Shown here: piece after piece, positions 9,401 to 16,603 of the stretch
Layout: every line of letters begins with the position of its first letter
Position numbering within the stretch: the stretch's first letter is position 1
Assembly: GCA_903831165.1 (NCBI GenBank)
Contig: CAIKWV010000545.1
Location: 1 to 22,160, forward strand
DNA: 22,160 nt
Direction: 5' to 3'
Source: an uncultured cyanobacterium
GTDB taxonomy: Bacteria > Cyanobacteriota > Cyanobacteriia > PCC-6307 > Cyanobiaceae
Made by a program: the position numbers and the translations under genes
The notes under the pieces: model-generated
What the model saw: the letters and a program-made list of their open reading frames with translations, nothing else
Told to the model about the DNA's origin: nothing
The model's database searches: none

Positions 9401-10176
9401 ATCTCGATCGCCAGGCCCTGTTCGCCGGCCAGTGGCAGCTGCGCAAGACCCAGCAACAGAGCCGACCCGACTACGAGGCGATGCTGGCTGAGAAGGCCGA
9501 ACCGGTTCTGGCGCACTGGATCGAGCGCTGTCTGGCGGAACAGCTGCTCACCCCTCGCGTCGCCTACGGCTATTTCCCCTGCGGCCGTCAGGGCGATGCC
9601 GTCGTGGTCTTTGATCCGGCCGCCATGGCCCTCGGGGCCGAACCTGGAGCAGCCGGGGCTGAGCTCGGCCGCTTCCTGCTGCCGCGCCAGAAGGGAGGCA
9701 ATCGCTATTGCATCGCCGATTTCTATCGAGACCTCGCGCACCGCGACGACGGCACTTGCCGGCCCACCGATGTGCTGCCGATGCAGGCGGTGACGATGGG
9801 CGAACGGGCCACCCAGTTCGCCCAGCAGCTGTTCAAGGCCGACCGATACAGCGATTACCTCTATTTCCATGGCCTCGCCGTGCAGCTGGCCGAAGCCCTG
9901 GCCGAGTGGACCCATGCCCGCATCCGGCGCGAACTGGGCTTTGGCGATCAGGAGCCCCGGGAATTGCGCGAGGTGCTCGCCCAGCGCTATCGGGGCAGCC
10001 GCTACTCCTTCGGCTATCCCGCCTGTCCCAATGTGGCCGATTCCAGGCCGCAGTTGCAGTGGCTGGGAGCCGATCGCATCGGCCTGACGATGGACGACAG
10101 CGACCAGCTGGAGCCGGAGCAGAGCACCACGGCTCTGGTGGCCCTGCACAGCCGCGCCCGCTACTTCAGCGCCTGA
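6397..10176 (+). CDS. metH: Cobalamin-dependent methionine synthase MetH
   Basis: This 1259-residue enzyme methylates homocysteine from 5-methyltetrahydrofolate through methylcobalamin. All four modules are present. The homocysteine domain (about 15-330) has zinc ligands C240, C306 and C307 in LNCATG and [11 protein letters not shown]. The pterin domain (about 365-640) begins near [15 protein letters not shown]. The B12 region (about 670-900) carries DVHDIGKN with cobalt-ligand H780, then MSGLLVKST. The reactivation domain (about 985-1259) includes [14 protein letters not shown] poorly conserved Ala/Pro/Glu-rich linker of about 55 residues (near 920-975) joins the last two. The start overlaps ilvE by four bases; the second ATG at 6400 is an alternative. 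Function depends on the corrinoid made through the divergent cobN. Length is normal for the family. Confidence 0.97.
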   Translation: MMVAASATRSTVQRIGFLEHLLGPERPVLVFDGATGTSLQQMDLDAEDFGGPALEGCNENLVFTRPDAVQAVHRQFLDVGADVIETDTFGAASIVLAEYGLEDQAFAINQRAAELAREMADAFSTTAKPRFVAGSMGPTTKLPTLGHIDFDTMKASFREQAAGLLAGDIDLFIVETCQDVLQIKAALQGIEEAMASAGLRRPVMVSVTMETTGTMLVGSDIAAVVAILEPFRIDVLGLNCATGPEQMKEHIRYLSQHSPFVVSCIPNAGLPENVGGVAHYRLTPLEMKLQLMHFVEDLGVQVIGGCCGTTPAHIASLVELASELQAPPRPVRGLVAADDKAMAPEVKPALGYEPSAASIYGVTPYHQDNSFLIIGERLNASGSKKVRELLNAEDWDGLVAVARNQVKENAHILDVNVDYVGRDGERDMHELVSRLVTNVNLPLMLDSTEWQKMEAGLKVAGGKCILNSTNYEDGDERFFKVLELARDYGAGVVVGTIDEEGMARTAERKFAIAQRAYRDALEFGIPAREIFYDPLALPISTGIEEDRRNAAATIEAIGLIRQQLPGVHVVLGVSNVSFGLSPAARIVLNSVFLHDCCQAGMDAAIVSPAKILPLAKISEAHQQVCRDLIHDRRRFESEASGAICTYDPLTELTTLFEGVSAKEARASGPSLADLPVEERLKQHIIDGERIGLEASLQEALLMYPPLQIINTFLLDGMKVVGDLFGSGQMQLPFVLQSAETMKSAVAFLEPHMDKQVSADGTAASRGKGKFLIATVKGDVHDIGKNLVDIILTNNGYQVVNLGIKQSVEAIVEAQQQQQADCIAMSGLLVKSTAFMKDNLETFNRVGIQVPVILGGAALTPRFVHGDCQAAYGGQVVYGRDAFADLRFMDALMEAKAAGRWDDRQGFLDGIPAGIALSMPSAPAEADPQAEAGNGTTAAASSPDAPEGQAPADIIRAGEPMQPATANDSRSDAVPEELALSPPFWGSQVLLEDQIDLAEVFAYLDRQALFAGQWQLRKTQQQSRPDYEAMLAEKAEPVLAHWIERCLAEQLLTPRVAYGYFPCGRQGDAVVVFDPAAMALGAEPGAAGAELGRFLLPRQKGGNRYCIADFYRDLAHRDDGTCRPTDVLPMQAVTMGERATQFAQQLFKADRYSDYLYFHGLAVQLAEALAEWTHARIRRELGFGDQEPRELREVLAQRYRGSRYSFGYPACPNVADSRPQLQWLGADRIGLTMDDSDQLEPEQSTTALVALHSRARYFSA

Positions 10177-10237
10177 GGTGCCCTGCGGTGGGTCGGCGGG
10201 CCGTGGCAGGCTCTGCAGGCCCATCTGCGTGAATGTC

Positions 10238-10510
10238 ATGGCCATTGCCGGACCGGACGGTGTCGATGCCGCCATCGCCGCGGGACTTGATCTCGACGGC
10301 AGCCCGATTCCCGAGCCGATGCTTGCCCTGTACCGGGAGGTGATGGAACTGGAAAGCCGCCGTGCCCGCAGCGGCGTCAAGAAATCGATGCGCAACCGGA
10401 TCGTCAAGACCGGCTGCAAGCATCTCGATCAGGCCAGCCTCGATCGCCGCCTGCAGGAGGCCGGCTGGGAGGGGCTCAAGGCCAAGGAGATCGCCTTCTT
10501 TTACGGCTGA
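10238..10510 (+). CDS. Small conserved protein of unknown function
   Basis: This 90-residue basic protein follows metH by 61 bp. The N-terminal third is variable (MAIAGPDGVDAAIAAG). The rest looks constrained: a helix PMLALYREVMELESRRARSG, a basic patch KKSMRNRIVKTGCKHLD, and a C-terminus ending GWEGLKAKEIAFFYG. It has no membrane segment or known motif. I recall similar short proteins in marine Synechococcus and Prochlorococcus, unnamed. ATG 10238 was chosen; GTG 10229 is three codons upstream in frame, and the frame is open to 10178. Possible transcription with metH is an inference from spacing. Nothing in the sequence indicates function. Confidence 0.75.
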   Translation: MAIAGPDGVDAAIAAGLDLDGSPIPEPMLALYREVMELESRRARSGVKKSMRNRIVKTGCKHLDQASLDRRLQEAGWEGLKAKEIAFFYG

Positions 10511-10660
10511 ACAGCGGCCAGCGCCCCGACCTGCCCATCCCACGGCAGACCCAGCGGGGTCGTCCACGGTTGACCGCGCCAGTGCCAGCCGGCAGACCTG
10601 AGCGCATTGTCTCCAGGGAGGCCAGCAAGCAGCGTGCCAGCTCAACTGCGGTGGTTGTTG

Positions 10661-10689
10661 TCAGCCCGCTCTCATTGGGGGCGGGTTGA
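10661..10689. repeat. Inverted repeat, 9-bp stem with one G-U
   Basis: Arms TCAGCCCGC (10661-10669) and GCGGGTTGA (10681-10689) pair over nine positions with one G-U wobble and an 11-nt loop. No T-run follows, so this is not a canonical terminator. It could be part of a structured transcript. Confidence 0.55.
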
Positions 10690-10811
10690 GCGGTTCCGTG
10701 AGGCCGTCGCTCAGCAGTCAGGGAGCGAAGCCTGGGCCATGACCGGCAGCTGCTGCTCACACGGCCAGCAGGAGCGGGGTTCGCAGGGTTGCCGTCGAAG
10801 CAGGCATGGAG

Positions 10812-10835
10812 CGGCTCACCCGCTGGGCTGAGCCG
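10812..10835. repeat. Strong hairpin, 10-bp stem with one bulge
   Basis: CGGCTCACCC (10812-10821) pairs with GGG plus TGAGCCG (10825-10827 and 10829-10835), leaving a 3-nt GCT loop and one bulged C at 10828. It is the most stable-looking structure in this gap. There is no T-run on the plus strand after it, so termination is not implied. Confidence 0.6.
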
Positions 10836-11210
10836 TAGCCGGAAGGGCCCTGAGTTTCACCGCTACAGAGGGCGCCAGGACGACAGCGGCGAGGGCGTGT
10901 CGGCCAAATCGCTCGCGTGGGGTGGGTCGCCTTCGCCTTCACTCCCAATCACGGCGTCGGGCCTTGAAAGCCACTCTGGGACAGCCCCAACCTGCTGGTT
11001 GGCCCAGAAGGCGGGCTCACTTCTGAGGACTTCGCTGGAGACGCCGAAGGGGGTCCGTGCGAGAGAGCAGAGCCGCTGGCTTCTGAAACCCCTGGTGAAC
11101 TCCTGACCAGCGGCGGGAGAGGCGAAAGCCGCTCAGCCGAGGCAACGCTCAGATCCGCCGGGGGCTGAATCGCCTGGAATCGGCCTTCGGGGCCTGCTCC
11201 TGGGCGTGTC

Positions 11211-11438
11211 TCAGCCGCAGAGCTCCTCCAGGGTGTCGATCACCTCCTGCTGGAATTCCTCCAGGTCATCGGAGTCACTCAGGTCGATCCCTTCGCCGGC
11301 GGCGTTCTGGGAGAGCTCCTGAAAGTGGAAGGCCCCCTCGCCATGGGCGAGAAACTCCATGGCGGAGGGCTCACCGCTTTCCTTGTAGGCGTCGCAGAGG
11401 GCCAGGAAGGCCGCATCCTCGGTGAAGTCCCAGCTCAT
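11211..11438 (-). CDS. Small acidic protein of unknown function
   Basis: This 75-residue, strongly acidic protein begins MSWDFTEDAAFLALCDAYKE and ends in an Asp/Glu-rich helix (LEEFQQEVIDTLEELCG). Its amphipathic, helix-favouring pattern and clean GC-rich codon use argue that it is real. No membrane segment, metal motif or known domain is visible. The start is ATG 11438 with no evident Shine-Dalgarno. It is divergent from the DUF2237 gene across 134 bp. I do not recognise a function; similar short acidic proteins occur in picocyanobacteria, but I cannot name a family. Confidence 0.68.
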   Translation of the reverse strand: MSWDFTEDAAFLALCDAYKESGEPSAMEFLAHGEGAFHFQELSQNAAGEGIDLSDSDDLEEFQQEVIDTLEELCG

Positions 11439-11572
11439 GTAGGGGGGCGTGCCGTAAATCGGGTTTGGTTCTGAATGACCTTTAACGCCTCCCCCCCGGA
11501 TTTCGTCAACCTCCCGGAAGCACTTTGTGCCAGTCCCCCGTCAGACTGCACCCAGTCGAATGCGTCCAGTCC

Positions 11573-11971
11573 ATGGCCCAGGCCCCGGTTGAGCCTGCCG
11601 ATTTCAGGACCAACGAGCCCCTGAACGTGCTCGGAGAACCGCTGGTGATCTGCGGCTGTGAGCCGATGACCGGCTGGTTTCGCGATGGCAGCTGCCGCAC
11701 CGATCCCGCCGATCTCGGCCGTCACACCGTCTGCTGCGTGGTGGACGAGCCCTTTCTCAGCTACACCCGCGCCCAGGGCAATGACCTGAGCAGCCCGGCA
11801 CCGGCCTTTGGCTTCCCCGGCCTTGAGGCCGGGGATCACTGGTGCATCTGTGCTGCCCGCTGGCTTGAGGCCTACGAGGACGGCATGGCGCCACCGGTGC
11901 ATCTGGAGTCCTGCGAGCAGACCTGTCTGGAGCTGATCCCTTTGGAGGTGCTGCGCCGCCACGCCGCCTGA
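11573..11971 (+). CDS. DUF2237 family protein
   Basis: This 132-residue cytoplasmic protein matches DUF2237. The conserved blocks are NVLGEPLVICGCEPMTGWFR, DGSCRTDPADLGRHTVCCVV, then FLSYTRAQGNDLSSP, FGFPGLEAGDHWCICAARW and the C-terminal APPVHLESCEQTCLELIPLE. The family has many Cys and Trp residues and an unknown biochemical role; length is normal (about 120-130). ATG 11573 was chosen because the fold starts about 17 residues later; the upstream in-frame GTG at 11525 would add a tail unlike the family. It ends six bases before the convergent SDR gene. Confidence 0.85.
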   Translation: MAQAPVEPADFRTNEPLNVLGEPLVICGCEPMTGWFRDGSCRTDPADLGRHTVCCVVDEPFLSYTRAQGNDLSSPAPAFGFPGLEAGDHWCICAARWLEAYEDGMAPPVHLESCEQTCLELIPLEVLRRHAA

Positions 11972-11977
11972 GGGGGC

Positions 11978-12784
11978 TCACCAAGGAATGGCGCTGCCGT
12001 CCCAGGCGAGAAAGCGGCCGCTGTCGACCGCGGATTGGCGTTCCAGGACGTCCAGCAGTTGGCTGGCGGCCCGTTCCGGGCTGAACAGCTTCTCGGGGGG
12101 GACCCCGGAGCGGAAGGGCGCCGAGAGGGCTGTGGCGGTGGTACCGGGGTGCAGAACGGTGACACAGGCCTGGGGCAGTCGCCGCCGCCATTCGATCGCC
12201 AAGGTGGTCAGCAGCTGGTTCTGGGCCGCCTTGGCGGCGCGGTAGGCGTACCAGCCGCCGAGCCGGTTGTCGCCGATGCTGCCGACCCGGGCGGAGAGGC
12301 TGGCCAGCAGGACCGGTCGGTCAAGGGGCAGGGCCGCCTCGACCGCCTGGGCCACCAGCAGGGGACCCCAGGCATTGACGCTGAAACTGCGCTCAAGCTG
12401 CTGTCGACGCACCTGGGACAGCCGTTTTTCCGGGGTCATGGCAGCGTCGTGCAGCAGACCAGCCGTGTAGATCACCAGCCGCAAAGGTGTGAGCTGGGCC
12501 AGGGCCCGCTGCTGCAGATCCGCCAGACTGACCTCGTCGCCCACATCCAGGTTGAAGCGGTGGACCGGCCCGGGTGTTGTGGCGTCGGCTTCAGCCGTTG
12601 ATGCCCCATCCCCGGATCCGGCCGCGCCATCTCCAAGCGGAGACCGCCGTTGCCCGCACCAGAGCTGCAGGCCGGGGGCCCGGGCGGCCAGGCCCTGCAG
12701 CAGCGCTTCGCCGATGCCACCGCCGCCGACCACCAGGGCATGGCCTGTCCAGTCACTCCAGGGAGAGGGGGGCAGCGACGGCAT
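11978..12784 (-). CDS. Short-chain dehydrogenase/reductase (SDR) family oxidoreductase
   Basis: This 268-residue protein has the SDR layout. A Rossmann nucleotide motif GGGGIG lies at residues 20-25 after a short hydrophobic strand (HALVVG), and IYTAGLLHD stands in the place of the NAG motif. A conserved Asn lies in FSVNAWGP. The catalytic Tyr-Lys pair is Y181/K185 in YRAAK, preceded by SLSARVGS. A Gly/Ala/Asp-rich insert after the second strand is unusual and probably a loop. It resembles the cell-contact C-factor-like group, but the substrate is unknown. ATG 12784 was chosen because the fold begins soon after; ATG 12808 is eight codons upstream and would touch the possible gpsA start at 12807. 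The frame stays open to 13069, but that part is antisense to gpsA. Confidence 0.85.
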   Translation of the reverse strand: MPSLPPSPWSDWTGHALVVGGGGIGEALLQGLAARAPGLQLWCGQRRSPLGDGAAGSGDGASTAEADATTPGPVHRFNLDVGDEVSLADLQQRALAQLTPLRLVIYTAGLLHDAAMTPEKRLSQVRRQQLERSFSVNAWGPLLVAQAVEAALPLDRPVLLASLSARVGSIGDNRLGGWYAYRAAKAAQNQLLTTLAIEWRRRLPQACVTVLHPGTTATALSAPFRSGVPPEKLFSPERAASQLLDVLERQSAVDSGRFLAWDGSAIPW

Positions 12785-12830
12785 GGCAACACGGGATTGA
12801 TGCCGCATGATGGCCGCACCCCCGAGGGAG

Positions 12831-13751
12831 ATGGGTCTGCGGATCACGGTGCTGGGACGGGGAGCCTGGGGCGGCACGCTGGCGCGGCTGTGGCAGGACA
12901 GCGGCCATGCCGTGCGCAGCTGGTCGCGACGGGACGGCGGTGATGCGGTCGCCCTGCTGCAGGACTGTGACCTGGTGGTCTCGGCCGTGTCGATGGCCGC
13001 CGTCGCCGGCCTGGCCCGAACGCTGGCGCCCCATTGGCCACAGGGTCTGCCCCTGCTGAGCTGCAGCAAGGGCCTGGATCTCGAGGGTCTGTGCAGCGCC
13101 AGCCAGCTGTGGGGTCAACACCTGCCGGGGGCGCCCCTGGCGGTGCTCAGCGGCCCGAACCTGGCGGATGAACTGGACCGGGGCCTGCCGGCCGCCAGTG
13201 TGGTCGCCGCCGGCGATGCCGCGCTGGCCCTGCGGCTGCAGCAGGCCCTGCGGGTGCCCCATCTGCGCCTCTACACCAATGCCGATCCGATCGGGACCGA
13301 AGCCGCCGGAGCGCTCAAGAACGTGATGGCGGTGGCGGCGGGCATCAGTGATGGCCTCGGGCTGGGTGCCACTGCCCAGGCCTCCCTGCTGACCCGGGGC
13401 CTGGCGGAGATCGGCGAGGTGCTGGTGGCGCTTGGAGGCCAGAGCTCCACCCTCTATGGGCTGGCGGGCCTCGGCGATCTGCTGGCGACGGCCAACAGCC
13501 CCCTGAGCCGCAACTCTCGCTTCGGGCTGGCCATGGCCGAGGGGCTGAGCGAGGCCCAGGCCCTCGAGGCGATCGGCGCCACCGTGGAGGGGCCGCGCAC
13601 GGCCCGGGCCGCCTTGCTGCTAGCCAGCCGAAGGGGCTGGATGCTGCCGATCTGCGAACAGGTGGTGCGCCTGCTTGATGGGGCGATCGACGCTCCCCAG
13701 GCCGTGCAGACCCTGATGCAGCGCGATCTCAAGGCCGAGGTCGAACGGTGA
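12831..13751 (+). CDS. gpsA: NAD(P)-dependent glycerol-3-phosphate dehydrogenase
   Basis: GpsA reduces dihydroxyacetone phosphate to sn-glycerol-3-phosphate for phospholipid and glycolipid synthesis. From ATG 12831 it has 306 residues. The nucleotide motif GRGAWG is at residues 9-14. SGPNLADEL follows in the middle, the catalytic Lys is K163 in GALKNVMAVAAGI, and the substrate-binding part is GLGDLLATANSPLSRNSRFG (N228-S-R-F-G232). ATG 12831 gives a start (MGLRITVLG) like other GpsA proteins; ATG 12807 is in frame and would add eight residues. It is divergent from the SDR gene, and its stop overlaps the next start by four bases (GTGA). Confidence 0.93.
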   Translation: MGLRITVLGRGAWGGTLARLWQDSGHAVRSWSRRDGGDAVALLQDCDLVVSAVSMAAVAGLARTLAPHWPQGLPLLSCSKGLDLEGLCSASQLWGQHLPGAPLAVLSGPNLADELDRGLPAASVVAAGDAALALRLQQALRVPHLRLYTNADPIGTEAAGALKNVMAVAAGISDGLGLGATAQASLLTRGLAEIGEVLVALGGQSSTLYGLAGLGDLLATANSPLSRNSRFGLAMAEGLSEAQALEAIGATVEGPRTARAALLLASRRGWMLPICEQVVRLLDGAIDAPQAVQTLMQRDLKAEVER

Positions 13752-14698
13752 ACCTGGCCGTGCTGATCGAGGCCTTCAGCGATGGCCCATTCGGCGGCAA
13801 CGGGGCGGCGGTGGTGTTGCTCGATCGGCCCGCCCCTGCGGCCTGGATGCAGCGCCTGGCGGGCAGTCTCAAACAGTCGGAAACGGCCTTTCTGCTCAAG
13901 GATGGCAGCGATTGGCTGTTGCGCTGGTTCACCCCGAGCTGTGAGGTGCCCCTCTGCGGTCACGCCACCCTGGCCAGCCTGCTGGCCCTCGGCCATTGGC
14001 AACACCTGCAACCTGGGGACTCCCTGCAGCTATGGAGCCGCAGCGGCCCCCTGAGCGTCTGTCTCGATGGCGCCAACCCCCGCCGCGGCAGCGTGGTGCT
14101 CCCCAGCGGTGAGCTGAACCCGGCGCCGATACCGGCAGCCCTGCAGCTGCTGCTGAGCCAGCGCCTCGGCTGCGGGCCCGAGGCCTTCTGGACCTCCGCG
14201 CTCGGCTACGCCGTGGCCCTGCTCAAGCCCGAGCTGGATCTGGCCGCCATGGCCTGCATCGCCGCCGATCTCCCCGCGGAGCTCCGCGCCGGCCTGGTGC
14301 TGATGCAACCGCTGAACGACGCCACCCCTGGTTCCCCCGCCAGACCGCGGCAGCTGGAGGGCCTGGCTCTGGATTTTCAGCTGCGTTTCTTCGCCCCGGG
14401 ACTGGGCATCGACGAAGATCCGGTCACCGGATCCGCCCATGCGCTGGTGGCTCCCTGGTGGCATGGGCAGCTCCAGCGCGACTGGGTGGTGGGATGGCAA
14501 TGCTCCGACCGTCCGGGGGGGGTGGTCAGCAGGGCCACTTCATCAGGCATGATCCGGCTGTTCGGATCGGGACATCTCCTGTGGGACGGCACTCTGCTGA
14601 CGGAACCCCAGGGCAGCGGCCCCGCTGGCAAGACCTTGTCCAACGCTTCGGCTTCAGACGACGACGGCAGTTGGTGCGCGCTGCGGCCGGGCAGCTGA
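13748..14698 (+). CDS. PhzF-family protein (phenazine biosynthesis-like isomerase fold)
   Basis: This 316-residue protein belongs to the PhzF/diaminopimelate-epimerase-like fold. The catalytic acid E45 sits in QSETAF, followed by FTPSCEVPLCGHATLA and the C-terminal DEDPVTGSAH at 222-231. No phenazine genes are near, so this is a housekeeping paralogue of unknown substrate. The GTG start at 13748 overlaps the gpsA stop by four bases, a sign of coupled translation. Similarity to the family fades after LLWDGTLLTEP; the last 30 or so residues are Ser/Gly/Asp-rich and overlap the N-terminus of the next gene. PhzF proteins are usually 260-300 residues, so this tail is somewhat long. Confidence 0.86.
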   Translation: MNLAVLIEAFSDGPFGGNGAAVVLLDRPAPAAWMQRLAGSLKQSETAFLLKDGSDWLLRWFTPSCEVPLCGHATLASLLALGHWQHLQPGDSLQLWSRSGPLSVCLDGANPRRGSVVLPSGELNPAPIPAALQLLLSQRLGCGPEAFWTSALGYAVALLKPELDLAAMACIAADLPAELRAGLVLMQPLNDATPGSPARPRQLEGLALDFQLRFFAPGLGIDEDPVTGSAHALVAPWWHGQLQRDWVVGWQCSDRPGGVVSRATSSGMIRLFGSGHLLWDGTLLTEPQGSGPAGKTLSNASASDDDGSWCALRPGS

Positions 14699-15687
14699 TC
14701 CGGGGTGTTGTCCACCATCCGTTCCTGATTTCGGTTCCCCTGGGACTGTTCGCCTTGGGGGCCGGTTTTGCGGCCCAGGCCCTGCTGCGGCCGAGCGCAC
14801 CGGATCAGGACCTGCTGGATGCCTTGATCGCCCAACCCAGCCAACCGGCTCGCAGCGCTGCCCAGGCTCCACGCCCCGATCCGGAGGCGGCCCTGGAAGC
14901 CAGCTCGATCCGGGCTGAGCGGGCGGCGGCGGCCGCGGGCGATGGACGCACCCTGGCGGAACCTGCCGCTGGCCCGTCGGTGGCCCTGGAGATCCGGGTG
15001 GCGCTGTTGAAACTATCGGCCAATCCCCGGTTGGCGGCAACGGGTTCCTGGACGCTGAGCGATCGATCGGGGAGGGTGTTGCAAAGCGGCAGCGCCGACC
15101 AGCTCCCCGCCGTGGATGGGCTGCTGGTCAGCGAACCGGAACTCTGGCTGCAGACCACACCGGGCGATCATCTGCTCGCCGACGGCCGGGCCTACGACGG
15201 CCGCTTCCGGCTGCTGCGCGGTGGCTCCGGCGTCCAGGTGGTGAACCATCTGTCGCTGGAGAGCTACATCAGTTCGGTGGTCGGCGGTGAAATGCCCAGC
15301 TCCTGGAACAGCGAGGCCCTCAAGGCCCAGGCGGTGGCGGCCCGCTCCTACGCCATGGCCCACATGGCCCGTCCGGCCGATGCCCAGTGGCATCTGGGCG
15401 ACACGACCCGCTGGCAGAACTACGAGGGACTCAGCAGCGTCAGTGGTCCCACCCGGCAGGCCACCGACAGCACGGCGGGGGTCATCCTCAGTTATCAGGG
15501 CGGCATCGTCGAAAGCCTGTATGCGGCCACCCAGCAGATCGTCGAAGAGGCCCATGGCCATCTCGGGGCCAGCATGAGCCAGAACGGTGCCCAGCAGCTG
15601 GCCTCGCAGGGGATGCGCTACAACCAGATTCTCGGCCGTTACTACCAGGGTGCGTCCCTGGCCCGCCTGCAGGCTGGTGCGCGCTGA
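14674..15687 (+). CDS. SpoIID/LytB-domain protein, membrane-anchored
   Basis: The C-terminal half is a SpoIID/LytB domain, found in peptidoglycan-cleaving or sugar-modifying proteins; in Bacillus SpoIID is a lytic transglycosylase. The hallmark is SLESYISSVVGGEMPSSW with putative catalytic E206, then EALKAQAVAARSYAMAH and YEGLSSVSGPTRQA. A hydrophobic segment near residues 12-38 (HHPFLISVPLGLFALGAGFA) is a signal anchor, so the domain is probably periplasmic. An Ala/Arg-rich linker follows. The start is uncertain: the frame is open back to 14458, with GTG at 14581 and 14674. GTG 14674 keeps overlap with the PhzF gene to 25 nt and places the membrane segment near the N-terminus. It gives 337 residues. 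Confidence 0.82.
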   Translation: MRAAAGQLIRGVVHHPFLISVPLGLFALGAGFAAQALLRPSAPDQDLLDALIAQPSQPARSAAQAPRPDPEAALEASSIRAERAAAAAGDGRTLAEPAAGPSVALEIRVALLKLSANPRLAATGSWTLSDRSGRVLQSGSADQLPAVDGLLVSEPELWLQTTPGDHLLADGRAYDGRFRLLRGGSGVQVVNHLSLESYISSVVGGEMPSSWNSEALKAQAVAARSYAMAHMARPADAQWHLGDTTRWQNYEGLSSVSGPTRQATDSTAGVILSYQGGIVESLYAATQQIVEEAHGHLGASMSQNGAQQLASQGMRYNQILGRYYQGASLARLQAGAR

Positions 15688-16537
15688 GCGCTACTGGCAG
15701 CAGGCCCTGGCAGTCTCCGAGCGAGCCCGGACCAGTGGCGCCCTGATCCCTCTGGACACGAAGCTGCTGGCTCCGCCAGGAATGGAGCCCTTCGTGCTGC
15801 GTCAGCTCCTTTCCCGGCCGCCCAGGCACCTGGCGGCCGGCGGTCCCAAGCCCAATCCCTTCCTCCCCTGGGATCGGCCGCTGCAGGTGGACCTGCTGCC
15901 CAGTGGCCATGTGCTGTTGTTGAACAAATATCCGGTGCAGCGTGCCCATCTGCTGGTGATCACCCAGCACTGGCACCCCCAGAGCGGCTGGTTGACCCCG
16001 CAGGACTGGGAGGCGGTGGTCCTGGTCAGCGCCGATACGGGGGGGCTGTGGTTCTTCAACAGCAGCGCCACGGCCGGCGCCAGCCAGCCGCACCGCCATC
16101 TCCAACTACTGCCCCGGTGCCAGGGAGAGCTCAGCTGTCCGATGGCGACCGGGATTGAGGCCCAGCTGGCCGGGGAGGCCCCAGCCTGGCCCTGGGCCTA
16201 TCGCCTCAGTCGCCGCCAGGATCCCTGCTGCCCCCTGGAGCTGGCTGAGCTCTACCACCGCCATTGCGGCGATCTCGGCCTGGGCCAGCCGGAGCGGAAC
16301 ACTGCTCCCGCCCACGCCTACAACCTGGTCTTCAATGACCACTGGTTGCTGACGGTGCGACGGGTGCGGGAACACCAGGCCGGCTTCAGCGTCAACGGAC
16401 TTGGCTTCGCCGGTTATCTGCTCAGCACGGCCCGATCCGACCAGGACTGGTTGGACCGCCATGGACCCTGGGCCCTGCTCCAGGCCGTGGCCGCGGAACA
16501 TTCCGTGGTTTCACGGTTGCGCTCTGTCGACGGTTAG
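15677..16537 (+). CDS. ATP adenylyltransferase / Ap4A phosphorylase-like HIT-superfamily protein
   Basis: Ap4A phosphorylases split diadenosine tetraphosphate with phosphate into ADP and ATP. This 286-residue protein has their histidine triad variant HRHLQ (H139, H141, Q143) inside GASQPHRHLQLLP. Upstream are NPFLPWDRPLQ and HVLLLNKYPVQRAHLLVIT, and downstream PAHAYNLVFNDHWLLTVRR; all are typical of the bacterial/yeast Apa1/2 type. The GTG at 15677 was chosen: the frame is open to 15587, but those 30 residues overlap SpoIID and resemble nothing in the family. It overlaps the SpoIID stop by 11 nt. Enzyme class is likely; substrate preference is inferred from the family. Confidence 0.88.
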   Translation: MRAERYWQQALAVSERARTSGALIPLDTKLLAPPGMEPFVLRQLLSRPPRHLAAGGPKPNPFLPWDRPLQVDLLPSGHVLLLNKYPVQRAHLLVITQHWHPQSGWLTPQDWEAVVLVSADTGGLWFFNSSATAGASQPHRHLQLLPRCQGELSCPMATGIEAQLAGEAPAWPWAYRLSRRQDPCCPLELAELYHRHCGDLGLGQPERNTAPAHAYNLVFNDHWLLTVRRVREHQAGFSVNGLGFAGYLLSTARSDQDWLDRHGPWALLQAVAAEHSVVSRLRSVDG

Positions 16538-16603
16538 AGGCTCTCTGAAGGAACAGGCGGCGGTTCGCTCCGCTCCTGCCTTACATCGATTCTTCTGTCC
16601 ACC

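Larger units (their letters stand above)
10511..11210. other. 700-bp gap without a recognisable gene, with strong hairpins
   Basis: No open frame here has a protein I recognise; the longest are short and compositionally odd. No tRNA, tmRNA, SRP RNA or RNase P RNA signature was found by eye. The stretch stays GC-rich and holds several perfect or near-perfect stem-loops, the two strongest listed separately. A smaller hairpin has arms CCAACC (10987-10992) and GGTTGG (10997-11002), and another has arms AGCGGC (11109-11114) and GCCGCT (11128-11133). An unannotated structured RNA or long untranslated regions are possible. Confidence 0.5.

Noticed and set aside
8623..10419. A 598-codon open frame on the minus strand opposite metH
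   Set aside because: No recognisable domain, and it lies wholly against the well-conserved MetH C-terminus and the following small gene.
11180..11196. GGCC-TTCG-GGCC-like hairpin near the end of the small acidic gene as a terminator
   Set aside because: The stem is short and imperfect, and no T-run follows in either direction.
10511..11210. Search for tmRNA, SRP RNA, RNase P RNA or tRNA in the post-metH gap
   Set aside because: None of their conserved cores was visible by eye; a covariance search would be needed to be certain.
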